A stretch of 64,000 nt of DNA from Diphasiastrum complanatum (Eukaryota > Streptophyta > Lycopodiopsida > Lycopodiales > Lycopodiaceae), in NCBI GenBank assembly GCA_029204225.1, contig CM055102.1, positions 39,197,014-39,261,013 of the forward strand, in the 5' to 3' direction. The stretch's first letter is position 1, and every line of letters begins with the position of its first letter. This document shows, in pieces, positions 21,807 through 33,525 of this stretch. The notes below the pieces were generated by a model that was given only the letters and a program-made list of their open reading frames with translations, made no database searches and was not told where the DNA came from. Position numbers and translations under genes: made by a program.

Positions 21807-23911
21807 GATCCCTTTGCATGCACTAGGATCTTCCTTCTTCCTTGTTTCCAAGGGAATATGGGCAAAGCATATGCATCCAAAAACTCTAAGGTGATCAACC
21901 TTAGGCTTCTTCAAATATAAGATTTCATATGGTGACTTTCCTCCAAGAGCTATATGTGGGAGCCTATTGCAAAGATAATTTGCACAATTAATGGCTTCTC
22001 CCCAGAAATCTTTGGGCAAAGATTCCTCAATTCTCATAGATTTTGCACATTCACATAGAGATCTATTCTTTCTCTCGGACACTCCATTTTGAGATGGAGA
22101 GTAGGCACAAGAGAACTCTCTTTTGATGCCTTCAAGCTCACAAAAATCATGAAATTTATTGGAGATATATTCACCACCTCCATCACATCTAAGAGCTTTA
22201 ATCTTGAATGAATTGCTTCTCTATATAAGCTTTGAAAATAAGGAAATGATCAAACACCATAGATTTAGAAGCAAGAAGATATATCCAAGTGAATCTTGTG
22301 AAATCATCAATGAAAGTAACAAAACAAGTGGCTCCTCCCTTGCTTATAGTTGATGAGAAATGCACATCCGAGTGGATTAACTCCAAAGGATTCTTGCTTT
22401 TGATAGAAGATCTTGTAAATGGCTTTTTGTGAGATTTAGCAATAGCACAAGCCTCACAAGGCTTGATCTTCTTGGAGAATGACTTTGGCAAGCCAATATC
22501 TTTGGCCTCTTTGATCATAGAGAGCATGGATTTGTAGTTGGGATGTCCCAACCTCCTATGCCATAATTCCTCCATAGAGAGCTTGTTCACAAGAGCAACA
22601 TTACAAGCATTCACATACTCATTTGGATCTAGTTTATAGATACCTCCAAGTCTAGATCCTAATGGAAGTATCTCATCATTTTTCTTGATAGTGCAAGTAT
22701 CAACATTGAATTTTACATCAAGGCTATTATCAAGCAATTGGCCAACACTAATGAGATTCTTAGTAGGCTTATGTACATAAAGAACTTTAGAGAGAGAAAG
22801 AACTTTAGAGGATGCAAGCTTTAAGGGAATGTTTCCTATGCCTTCAATAGGACATTCAGAATCATTTGCAGTGTATATTGATTTTTTCACTCCATCATAA
22901 GGTGCAATAGAAGAGAAATTGTCCTTGGAGCTACACATATGTGAGGAGGCTCCCCAATATACCATAGGCAGTCCTTCTTGAAAGGAGTAGATGAGAAACT
23001 AGAAACCATAAGAGATCCCTCTCCATCACTTGCAATAGTGTCTTCCTTCTCATTGGTAATGTTGGCGTGCTTGATTTGATTCTTCTTCTTGAAGCAATTG
23101 GTGGCATAATGGCCTTTCTTGCCACAATAAAAGCACTTGATCTTCTTCTTCTTGAGCTTGGATGATGAAGCATTAGAGGAATCATCTTCCTCCTCATCTT
23201 TGTATTTGGATTTGACTTTGTCCTTGCTTGAGGATTGTTGATGTTGGTTCTTGCTCCTCCCTTTGTGCTTATCCTTGGCAAAGAGAGCTTTGCCATCATT
23301 ATGAGTGAGAGAAAGCTTGTCCATCCTCAAGAGCTTGTACTCTTGTCTTGATTCTTCAGAAATTAGCACGCTTTGGAGAGCCTCCAAACTTGGTAGATCC
23401 TCCTTAATGGCATAGGATTGGACAAGGTTATCAAATTCACTTCTCAAGCCATTGAGAATGACTTGGACTAGCTCCTTTTGATTGATGGAATCACCAATAC
23501 AAGCTAGTTCTCTATGAATATCTTTTACTCTCAAAACATAACTAGATGCACTCTCATCACTCTTTTGGCTACTTTGAAAGATTTGATTCCTAAGAGTGAG
23601 AAGCCTAGAGGTGTTCTTAGCCTCATAGATAGTCTTGAGACAATCCCAAGCTTCTTTGGTTGTTGTACAAGTACCTATCTCCCTCAATATCTCATTAGAG
23701 ACATTCATCTTAATGTAGTGGAGAGCCATCCTAGCTCTCTTTTTGTATTTTTGAACCTCTTGAAGAACTTGTGGTTCTCTTCAAGGCCAAGAACTATGTC
23801 CATCACGTCTTGAAGGATCAAGATGGACTCCATCCTCATCTTCCAAATTGAATAGTTTGAAGTGGACAATCTTTCACTTGGTTCCAACAAGGATGAACCC
23901 ATTGAAGACAT
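21807..23911 (-). pseudogene. copia A2 gag, protease and integrase
   Basis: The gag starts at the ATG at 23911-23909 (STSNYSIWKMRMESILI), shifts frame near 23750, and continues through the UBN2 region to a complete zinc knuckle (CFYCGKKGHYATNC, about 23136-23091). The protease active site is destroyed by a small deletion: WYI is followed by GASSHMC where a DSG is expected, at about 22960, with a frame change. The gag-pre-integrase domain (LWHRRLGHPNY, CEACAIAKSHKKPF) and integrase follow. The integrase catalytic residues are all readable (HSDV, RCDGGGEY, NGVSERKN), apart from a frameshift near 22200. The element stops at about 21807 in the integrase C-terminal region; RT, RNase H and the 3' LTR are absent. 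Confidence 0.9.
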
Positions 23912-24671
23912 TTGAAGTGAAGAAAACTCAAATGATGAACAATAAATGTTGCTACACACTCTCAATAGGATCCAATAATGGAGTACTATCTCCTCCTATG
24001 AAAGATCTTGCAACTATTTGTGAATTGATTCTCACTAGCTACACAAATCTCTCTAAAACAAGATCTATTTCACATCAAATGATGGAGTATGGGAAAAGTT
24101 AGGATCAAATACTCTTAGCACGTGTGAAGTACACTAAGAAACCAAATTTGACTCAAATACAATGATATTGCATGAAACAAAATGGCTAAGATCTCAAAAC
24201 AGTGCCTAGATCACATATAGATGAGATTGGTAGGAATTCAACTGTGATTTTGGATCAACCAAGCAATCTCTTGACCAAACCAAATGTGTCAACCTAGGTC
24301 TAGGTGCCCTACCTCACCCTCTTCAAAATCCTAAAACTTTTGATTGGCTCAACCAAATGGAATGAAACTAATTGCATCAGAAACTAGACAAAAAATAGTT
24401 TCAAAACAAGCTATCAAGCAAGATAAATGTATCAAGGATGAGAGAGAACTCCCAAACTGAAATTGGATGTTCCTCACACGTATCTGAGCACCTGATTATG
24501 TACAATACTAGGTCAGACCCAATCAATGTCCTTTTGATCTCTTTTGATCCAAAATTTGACAAGATAGCTAGGAAAAAGGATCTTGACAATTTCTAGCTCA
24601 AGATTGATGAATAGGTTTCACTCAAATGGATCAAAATGCATGGTAACCTTAGGTAGGATCTGTTACCATGT
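23912..24671 (-). other. copia A2 leader and primer-binding site
   Basis: TGGTAACAGA, a tRNA-Met-like site, lies at 24668-24659, three bases inside the LTR end. About 750 bases of leader separate it from the gag ATG; no coding frame is seen there. Confidence 0.65.
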
Positions 24672-25400
24672 TGATTTCACACGTGTGGATTGTCCACAAC
24701 ATGTACTTGTGATCTCCTAAGGTGTGTAGATGCACCAAGATCAAGACTAGATTGAGATTCAAGATCTATCTTTGATTCTATGGCAAAAACACACTACTAC
24801 ATGCATTCAATCACTTCCAACTCTCACTCACACGTGTGGGAAGTGTTCCAAAAATAATCTAAGTAAAAACAAGCTGCTCTCCTCGGGTAGAGAGAGAAAA
24901 TCATCGTGAGCTCTTGAGTAGAGAGAGAAAGCTAGAAATCCAATAACACTCAAAATTCACTCAATCTCAAAATCAATTAGATCCAAATTGGAGTACAATG
25001 ATACTAGTAGATCCACGAGCTACCACTATGCTTAACTATGATTGGACCACACTTTGCCACCTCTTAATCCTATTGGACCATTGATCCATGCACCTCTTAA
25101 TTCTATTGGACCATTTTCAAGCAAACCTCAAATTCTATTGGACCTCTCATGGTTCCACCTCTAAATCCTATTGGACCTCTTAGAATTCATCAAACAAAAG
25201 CATTACACTTGTCTACACTCTTATTGGCACGAGTTTAGACTCTTACTCTATTTTGGCTCAATAGTGGCATTACAAATGGAAATGGATAATTTGTCATCTT
25301 TGCCAAATTTGTTCTTATCAACATCCTACACCTAGATGCTTGATATAAAAATCATAAGAGCCCTATATCTAACATAGATAATATTTTTCAATTCTTCACA
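24672..25400 (-). repeat. Family A LTR, complete (5' LTR of copia A2)
   Basis: Minus-strand LTR of 729 bases from TGTGAAGAATTG (at 25400) to GTGTGAAATCA (at 24672). It matches the copy at 33526-34252 over its whole length and the fragment at 10968. It carries four CCAATAG-containing repeats (about 25063-25180) and two CACACGTGTG palindromes (24679-24688 and 24829-24838). These look like CCAAT-box and G-box sites; their effect on expression is inference. Confidence 0.9.
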
Positions 25401-25559
25401 TTGCATGCCTTCATTGCTTTAATAAGTAAGGATTGCTTTCATAAGTATGGATTTATCGATATTTGTATTTTGGTTGTTGCAGTCTGCATTCGAGGCTGAA
25501 CATTCTCTCTGTAAAGATAAATAAGAAGGGAGTATCAAATTTTCTATGTGAAAATTAAA

Positions 25560-26138
25560 CTCAGCTGCAAATACACATAAAGAATTTGATTCTTTACTTC
25601 ATGATGTCATTCGGGAAATACCGACAACGACACCTTCAATTGGAGAGATAACCATTAGATATCTCAAGGTATATTCAATTTATCTCTGATATGCATGTAT
25701 TTCTTTTTTAGTTCAAATATATCGTCATAGCATAAATAAAATTTCTATCATAATATTACTAATTTTTGTTCTATATATGCAGTGTGTACATCAAAACGAC
25801 GTTTTTAGTTGTGCATGGTTCGTCCTATACAATACGAAGCTATTTTTTGAGTGGTATAATTTACAAGTGGATGTAGATATTGAAAAGATAATATTCTACT
25901 CATTTGTAGTTCCTTTCATTCATATTCATATTTTTTTTACTATCATTGTTTGTAATTTGCTGATTCTCGTGTTTTGTGATGACAGTTCACTCTTGAGTTG
26001 TATACTCTTGACGATGTATATAGGTTTCAGCAAGAGTTGATTAGGACCTATGCTCAGAATGGTGTAAGTGTTGCACCTGAGATCGAGGGCCCTCAAAAAC
26101 AAGCTGCTCCTGTCTTAACAGCCTTTCAGATTGCTTAG
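25560..26138 (+). pseudogene. Ulp1-like cysteine peptidase tail, spliced fragment
   Basis: Three exons can be read with phase-0 joints: about 25560-25668 (ends ITIRYLK, donor AAG|GTATAT), 25783-25866 (CVHQNDVFSCAWFVLYNTKL, donor ACAA|GTGGAT) and 25986-26138 (FTLELYTLDDVYRFQQELI to a TAG). The QND-x3-C-x4-LYN block resembles the catalytic-cysteine segment of Ulp1/C48 SUMO-peptidase-like proteins, which often accompany plant DNA transposons. The upstream His and Asp residues are not present; they may have been lost at the copia A2 boundary (25400). The family call rests on one motif. Downstream to about 26340 there are short open pieces with stops. Confidence 0.4.
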
Positions 26139-26539
26139 GATGCATATCTTATTATATATGATAAAAAAGGAATAGAAGTCCTTCCTAATACAAAGGAAAG
26201 CAATATTATAACAGAGAGTTCTCTTGCCATAAAGGCATTGAGGCCCTTCCCTAAACAGAGAAAGACGAGATTATAGAAGGAGCTGTTCCCTTATCAGTTC
26301 CTAATACTGATAAAGAAAATATAGAAAAATTGACTGAATAGAAATCTATTTGTAAATAGAGATACATAAAAAAAAAAAGATACAATCATTTTGCATGTAA
26401 ACAACTTGTTTATGGGTTTTTTTTATTGATATCAATATAGATTCTTACAATCAGGTTGTGTCCATATAGTGTAATATTGGAATGCAATTTTCTATATTGA
26501 TAAAAAGACATGATGATTGGCATGTATTTGCTGATAGTG

Positions 26540-26960
26540 AATCTCAATGTTCTTCCGTAAGTTGGATTGTTTTGCCAATATCTCTGCATGTGATCTTGAA
26601 CTCATGTCTTTTATGTACCTACATAAAACTAATACAAAGTTAGCTATAATTAGTACAAAAAAATATTAAAACATTTTTATACAGTTACTTACAAGTTTAC
26701 CATTGAAAATGAATCTGAAGTCTGAAAGTACATCATCTTGTAAGAGCAATAGTTCCCGCCTGATGTAGTTTAGGTTCCAATCTTCTTCCACCTCAACACA
26801 CGTCAAAACGACATCATTGTATATAATTTCAATATTTTTTCATTTTGAATGTCCACTGGCTTCCAAGTATTGATCGAGTGGCACCCATTTACCTTTATGT
26901 TTTTTCCATCTTTGATAATGGAAGCATAAGCTCAATATTTGTTTTTCAATTTAATAACGG
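26540..26960 (-). other. Unrecognised spliced coding fragment
   Basis: On the minus strand an exon of at least 200 bases reads KGKWVPLDQYLEASGHSK, a TGA, then NDVVLTCVEVEEDWNLNYIR and RELLLLQDDVLSDFRFIFNG, ending at a strong GTAAGT donor (26692-26687). A second exon after a TTTTATGTAG acceptor near 26620 reads VHKRHEFKITCRDIGKTIQL before a stop. Splice sites and protein-like composition support a real gene remnant; I do not recognise the family. Confidence 0.4.
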
Positions 26961-27335
26961 AGGCACATGGAAGACATTTTAATTTTGCATTCTATTTCTC
27001 CATCTGATCTTTTGTCCCAGCCTTCATCCATAAGTTCAAACAATAAACTATTTGATAATTTTTTGCATACAAACTCCAATATCAGTGTGAATAACATCTA
27101 ACACACCTGCTAAAAATCCACTCAACTCCCATTCATGATCCAGCTAACATTCTCCCAATTTCACCTTGAAACTAAAAAAGATCATACCTTCGACCATCCC
27201 ACATGATATCCAATACACCACACAGATCAACGCCACCACCGCCCCCCTCCAGTCTGATCCCAACATGTTAGCTTTTCCACCTCACTTGCAGTCTCCCATG
27301 TCGTACATGTGAAGTATACACTGGTTAGATATTTT

Positions 27336-27580
27336 CATTAGAGAAAATTTTAGTCTGAAAAGGGCCCAATAAGGACTACCACATAGGCTACCCGAGCTTA
27401 CAACTTGGGCAACCACAAGTATAGTAAAACTAAATAAAATAGACCATTAATGTGAAAAAGAAGAAGAGATAATAATGAATGTGAGAGAAGGTTTGATAAA
27501 ATTCAAAATTAATGAGGGAGGATGGTGCAAATTTTTTTACAACCAATGCTATATTAGATTTTTTTTTAAATTAACTTATA

Positions 27581-27648
<68 letters not shown>

Positions 27649-27990
27649 TAACTTTGTTAAGAAAAAAAGAGAGCAGGGGGGGCGGGGGGGGAGATGGCTG
27701 GCCCCATTCGGGGCGCGGCCCCTCAATTGGGGACACTTGCCCCCCATGGCCAAGTGCCACCCCCCTTCTCTAATTTCAAGGTTTGGACTTAAAAAAAAAT
27801 TGTTTCTTCAATATGTTATTTGTTCATTTTAAAAAAAAAAATGCCCCACATTTTTAAGGCAGATTTTCTACGTTACGTAAAAGTATACATGTACTTTTAT
27901 TATTGGCCTAAAGAAAGCTTTAAAGGTTGAAAAAATTAAAAAAAAAACATCTTTTAAAGGGCCCTTTTCAGGCTTAGATTCTCTCTAATG
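27336..27990. mobile_element. TIR element (MITE-like) with (GA)n and G-rich core
   Basis: The ends form an inverted repeat of about 32 bases: CATTAGAG...CTGAAAAGGGCCC at the left (27336-27367) and its complement at the right (27990-27959), with few mismatches. TA dinucleotides flank the inner GAGAG block (27339 and 27986), but they may be part of the repeat. No coding frame is present. The left end resembles 8490-8530, so it is a repeated family. Confidence 0.7.
27584..27645. repeat. (GA)n microsatellite
   Basis: About 31 GA units inside the TIR element, followed about 30 bases later by a G-rich run (about 27675-27691). Frames through it encode Arg-Glu or Leu-Ser repeats and are not genes. 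Confidence 0.95.
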
Positions 27991-27997
27991 TCTTGGC

Positions 27998-28317
27998 TTA
28001 TCGCGATCCTTTTGTTGCTTTATCTCTAGTCATCTCAATACCGAGAAGATAATGCATTGGACCCGAATCAGTCATTTCGAATTCCTTCAACAATAGAGAC
28101 TTTGTCTCTTGCAATAACTGATTTGAATTGACGATGATTAGAGAGTCATCAACGTATAATGCTATTATAACATAGCTTGAGCCTCTGTGCTTGAGATAGA
28201 CATTAGAGTCAATAGAACTTGAAGTAAAGTCATGCTGCAACAAGAATAGATTGATTCTATTGAACCATGCCCTAGAAGCTTGCTTCATCTCGTAGAGAGC
28301 TTTCTACAATTTGCATA
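27998..28317 (-). pseudogene. copia reverse transcriptase fragment
   Basis: Minus-strand piece of a copia RT: KALYEMKQASRAWFNRINLF, SSIDSNVYLK, catalytic ALYVDDSLII, then FEMTDSGPMHYLLGIEM. A TAG precedes KALYEMKQ in frame. It is cut at the left by the TIR element and at the right by unrelated sequence at about 28318. The sequence differs from families A, D and E here, so it is a fourth copia lineage. Confidence 0.85.
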
Positions 28318-28844
28318 CCTAAAGCCCACGCCCCCTCGTAAGATTGCTGCCAAGCGACCCAGAATTGTTATGACCTCACCTTCTTCTAAGAACTCATCTT
28401 CTTTTCGGAGTGATTTAGATTCTTCAGATGATACTCTTCCTCCTCCTCTTCCTCTTCTAGCAAGGCCATCTTCTCCCAAGCTTGAGATCACTCAGAAGGT
28501 GCTCAACGATATAGCTGGGAGATCTATAGATATTGTAGATAATCAATCCAAGCTCATGTACAAAGTGTTTTTCTATGTATACCATATGATTGTTCGAAAA
28601 TATCTTCTGATTCCCATCATTATAATCAGTACAAAGAATATTTAGCCAGGGAAATAGATCTTCTTGAAAAATATTTTGATTTCTTTTTTCCAAATTTTGA
28701 GAAATTCTTCTAGGTGTGAAAAATGTCAACTAGATTAGTTAAGTTGTCTAATTTGGCAATCTGAAAGACACAGTGAATTTTCAACTTAGAGATAGACTTT
28801 ATTAAGTTAATAAGGATAAAGCCGTCCAAGATGCCAGGCAGTAG
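28318..28844 (+). other. Unassigned segment with a proline/serine-rich frame
   Basis: A plus-strand frame from about 28318 to 28645 reads KPTPPRKIAAKRPRIVMTSP, then LPPPLPLLARPSSPKLEITQ and VLNDIAGRSIDIVDNQSKLM. It looks protein-like but I do not recognise it. At about 28775 a piece encodes NFQLRDRLY, similar to one at 8395. Together with the sequence right of 36544 this was presumably one locus before element G inserted. Confidence 0.3.
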
Positions 28845-28849
28845 GTCAT

Positions 28850-29286
28850 TGTTATGTCCATGGCCAGTAAGTAGGATTCAGTATACTCCTAGTCTTGGAT
28901 ACACGACGGTACTCCAGTAAATCAAGCTGTTAGTTATGCCACATAATACTGGATGTGACCCGAAAGTAACTAATATCCTTGTGAGGCCCAGAACACACTA
29001 AATGGAGTTTAGACAAGGTATGAGACAGTGTATGCATGTTTAGAGTTATCAATAGCAATTCTATAAATAGGTGGTCCATGCATAGGACTCTATTCTAGGT
29101 GAATCTATGTATAGGGAACTTAGGGCTATGCATGGCTATGTGCCCATTCATGCTTCTTATTTCTTGGCTTGGGGGTGAAGCTTCTAGAGTTGATTGGTTG
29201 CTTCTACTTGGTTGGGTGGTTGCTCCATAGTGTGTTTTCCATTGTGTTTTGTCTTGTAAGCAGGATCTTAGGGAGCTTTCCTTAGA
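28850..29286 (+). repeat. Element G left LTR
   Basis: 437 bases, TGTTATGTCC to CCTTAGA. It ends in TA/GA-type bases rather than the usual CA. A TATA-like CTATAAATAG lies at 29061-29070; the right LTR has CTATGAATAG there. Confidence 0.9.
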
Positions 29287-29287
29287 G

Positions 29288-29299
29288 TGGTATCAGAGC
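29288..29299 (+). other. Element G primer-binding site
   Basis: TGGTATCAGAGC, complementary to the 3' end of initiator tRNA-Met, one base after the left LTR. Confidence 0.85.
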
Positions 29300-29319
29300 A
29301 AAGCTTACGAAGATTGGAG

Positions 29320-32300
29320 TGTGAAGAATTGCCAAAAATTGGCAAATCTAGCTTGATCAAATACCATGTAGAACATTGTAAATATTGTGTATAATTGGGT
29401 TTCACACATGTAAGGCCAAGATGCCACGTGGAAACCCACTCCTAATGTAGGCTAGGTCAAGTCAAAAGAGTTGGTCATGTCTGTTTGGTGGTCATCCCTA
29501 CTTTATAGGACCTACACCTAAGTTTAAGATGAAAATTTGACCAACTAGCTACCTACCAAGCATAACTCTAGGATCTAGGCTAGGGTTTCATTTTAGGGCA
29601 AGAAGGGTGAGTTAACTTCCTTATTACATGCTGGAAATCCACCTAACTTCAAGAAGGAAGTCGAATTTGCTATGTATTCCAAGCTCCCATAGTGAGAAGA
29701 TAGAAAATTTTTGGAGCTCATTGGCAATCTCAAGCTAGTTCACTATGTACATTGAGTTTTTGTGATCCAAATGAAACCAAATCAATTTCTACCTGTTTCT
29801 CAGGTTGAAGGCCATACTATAGCCTGTAGTACACATGTGTGGGCTCGGATTTCAATGTTTATCAATGATTTTGATTGTTAATGCTTGTTGTTTGTCAAAT
29901 TGCCAATCTAGAGCAACTTTTTTGTCTCTAGTTTTTTGATAGATTGTTAAGCAAGCATCCAATCACTCTTGTGGATCTTTTGTAGATCCATTTATGGTCC
30001 TAAAGTACAGGACTTTCACATGGAGAACATGGAGAAGGGCTACCTTTTGTCGAAATTTTGGATTGGATCATGGGAATTCTCTTCCGAGGTAGCAAGGTTG
30101 CAAGTGGGTGTTCTATCCCGGTTTCAATGTGCATGTTGCTAAGATCCATTACTCTTGGGATTCTTTGTGAATTGTCCTTGAAGGCCAATTTGTGATGCTT
30201 TTTTGGAGCTTCTTCTTGTGTAGATTAAATCTTTGGTAGATCTGAAGTTTCCAGCAAGTGTACTTTTGTTTTAGGATTTATTAATGATGAAATTAATGAT
30301 GCATGCCAGTTCTCTCCAAAGATTTTTGATTCTAGGCTATGTTTTGGTCAAAATTGCTTGGTTTTCATGCTTTTTGGCACAAAATAGATAGTAAGAACCA
30401 AAATCCAACAAGATCAGATCAATTAGATGGTTGTAATTCTGTAAATTGATTTTCATGTGTTAGAGAAAGAGTTGTATGTCATGAATTTCTACTTTATGGT
30501 GATGAAAAAACCGAAAAATAGCCAAAAATCATCATTTTTGCTTGTTTTTTCATAAAGTTGGATAGTAGGTGGCCGTAAAACACCATGTAGATCTTGTAGA
30601 ATGGTGGACCAAAGTCTTCTGAAGCTTTTCCTAAAGTTAGAGCCAAGAATTCCAGCAATTGAACTCCATCAAGTTTAAAGCTATTTTGACTACTACAAAT
30701 CAAGAAATCTTTGTTCTCAGCCTATACTGCATCTTAGGATCAATATGAATGCTTCATGGAAGTCTAATAGGCTACTGTTGGTAACATCAATTTTGAGCTT
30801 GGGGAGGTGTTTGCACATTTTTTGATCATTTGGTCCACAAAAAGTGCACCCTACTACAATTTTTTGACAACTCAGATCTCGCACGTGTGAAGCCTAGGTG
30901 GCAGGCTGACATGGCAAGCATATTGTTCACCTGGTTACCCTCTGTATTGAGCTTACAGCAAACACTGTTTGGTGTCCTGTAGCCAAAGTTATGATCATCT
31001 AAAGTTTTGCAGTTTTGTGTGTAAATTTTGCAAAATTTGGAATTGTGTTGATTGCATTGCCAGTCATTTCCCTAATTTGTAGTACTGTGTTTGCATGGAT
31101 TAATTGCATGCTGATTCTCAGAGTAATTCTAACATGCATGAGAAATTTACAATCGATTTGAGTGGTCATACGCATGTGCTCTGACAGAAATCAATGTTAA
31201 TGGTTGACAAATTCCATAAAATTGAAGTTTACGTAAAAAATTCCGTAATGATGTTTGTGACTGAGGTAGTGTACTTTGCATGCCAGTTTGACATTGGGTT
31301 AGTAACATTAGGAATCGGACAGTGTTTCGATTTTTTCGATTTCGATTGCCTTTTAAACTAACAGTACTTTTTGAATTACGTAAAATAAAGCAAATTATGA
31401 ATTTTTCAAAAAAAAATCAAAATTTTGGTCATTTTTTTGTTATTTATGGAATCAGTTTAGATTAGTGAAATGAATAAACTGAGTTTATCAGTCAAAAATT
31501 GATCAAAGTGTTTTCACTAAGTCTAAATTATTTTCCGAGGGATAGATAAGTTAAAATTGATAGAAGGAACCGCAATGAATGGCTGACAGTTTTTACTGTG
31601 TTGTCATTTTTTAGCTTTGGAGTTGTGAACTCCCAGATTGAAAGTTAAAATTCGTTTTTTTTTTCTTTTTGGTTGAATTTCAATTTGGTACAAATTGGAA
31701 ATCAGCTACTTGTCTAATAAATTATTTTCTAATCGATGTTGATCGATAAATCAGTCAAGTGAACGTTTGTGAAAGATACTCGTTAAATTTGAATTAAAAT
31801 CGTCAAACAATATGAAATGACCAGATTGGTTGAGTGGCAATAGTATCCTTTATCTATTCAGTAAATCTGACAAGAGAGGATACGGTTCAAGAATTACTGA
31901 AAATCCTATTGGTGGGATTTGCATTCATGTATTTTCATATTCTATGTTTGGATAGGTTTTGTTAATATTAACGGAGTAATGCCAAACCGGCAATAAAAAA
32001 AAACAGCCCAACATTACTGAAAAATTGTAATAATAGGAATTACATAACTGATTTCATTTCCAGTAAAATCCTATGGTGAATTATTATCAAAAGATCAGAC
32101 TACTACTATTTCATATACTAGTGAATGATTTTTGATATATCAGATATTCAGCCTAGGTATAGGACAAAAATGAAATTGTTTTGGACTTTTTTCTACAGTA
32201 ATTTGTTTTAAACATTTATCAATGTCATTAGGTCTTCTTGGTACCTTAGCTGAAATAGATTTTCAGAGAGCTGAAATAGATTTTCAGAAAACTGAAAATT

Positions 32301-33525
32301 CTAAGGAGGAAAGAACAGTGGACATCAGAGGTAGTAAGTGTGATCGAGAAATGTATTTCGCAGTTAGGAATTTGGTAATCCCTATAAATAACTGCTTAAT
32401 ACTGGTTATTAATGTCCTGGCTAGAATTCAGTTGAATTCGTAACTGATATCTTTGTTACCATTGAGTTATCCGCAGTTTTGGATGTCAATTGTGAGGTTT
32501 AGAAGTGGAATTTGATACGTGGATTACATTGGATCTGTTAGTTGACTGAAGCTTGTCCCTAGGTTTGATGCATCAGTAGGGGTTTGAAGCTTATCATTAA
32601 CTAGAAAGGATCATGATGTAATATTGAACCATGTTAATTCTTCTGTCTAAGTCACATAATCAGATGTGGATTTTGGGTATCCATTTGATAGGCATGCCAG
32701 TCATCCAAATAAATGGATTCTCCAGTGTTTGGGAATAAGAGATAATTTTCTATAGTGATTATAGGACAACTAGATGATCCGTGGATCTCTAGAATATTAG
32801 ATAAGGCGGTTAAGGGTTTTTTGGAAGGAAAAGCTGATGGTATGGGACATGAGTAATTTTGGAAAGGAAATTCTAGTACTGTAAAGATCTGATAATCAAT
32901 GGTATATTTAGTACCTAGTCGCGATATGGGAAAGAAGAAAACCATTCGATCAAATGTGGGGTATTTTGAGAAATTTTGAGGTTTAATCTAGATTCCAATG
33001 TGGTATCTCATTATTTACAAAATCTTGCTTTCTTAATTAATCCTTTACTTCTTAGTAATTTCTCAAATATAGGATGTCAGACTAATTTTATGATTCTTTC
33101 CAACATGAAGTTATTCTTCTGAAAGGTTGTTATGTCATATAAATCACTACTTGTGTGAATAGACTTGGAATTCAGATAAATTCTAAGGTTAAAAATGTTT
33201 CAATTTCTTAAACCATGGAATATCTCTGTTGCATAATTGGATTTCGATGAATAATAGTTTCTATCACTCAGAGTGAAAATATTTGAAGGAGAGTCCTGTG
33301 TGTAATAGGGTGAATCCTTTAGTGGAAGCACTTATTACTGACTTTTCTTGGATTTAGATATTTTCATATATCATCTTTCCAGTTAACTTTTATTGAAATT
33401 TATAATTTCTTTAAAAGGAGGAGTGAATGTGAGAAATTGGCAAAAATCTAGCTTGGTATTTTTTTATGATAGAAGTTTGTAAGTGAATCTCACATGTGTG
33501 GAGGATGTTCCCACGTGTGGAGAAT
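29320..33525 (+). other. Interior of element G, no genes; possible nested LTR starts
   Basis: No open frame of retroelement type is present. Sequence starting TGTGAAGAATTGCCAAAAAT at 29320 is echoed at about 33428 (TGTGAGAAATTGGCAAAAAT, then CTAGCTTG), and both are followed by CACATGTG/CACGTG-type palindromes. The second is preceded by a purine tract (AAAAGGAGGAG). This may be the start of a further LTR pair nested within G, the second copy being cut by the family A LTR at 33526. Confidence 0.35.

Noticed and set aside
27566-27773. Open frames encoding Arg-Glu or Leu-Ser repeats
   Set aside because: Artefacts of the (GA)n tract and G-rich run inside the TIR element.
29288-29299. TGGTATCAGAGC sites as parts of tRNA genes
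   Set aside because: Only the 12-base tail complement is present, always next to an LTR end; no cloverleaf can be drawn.
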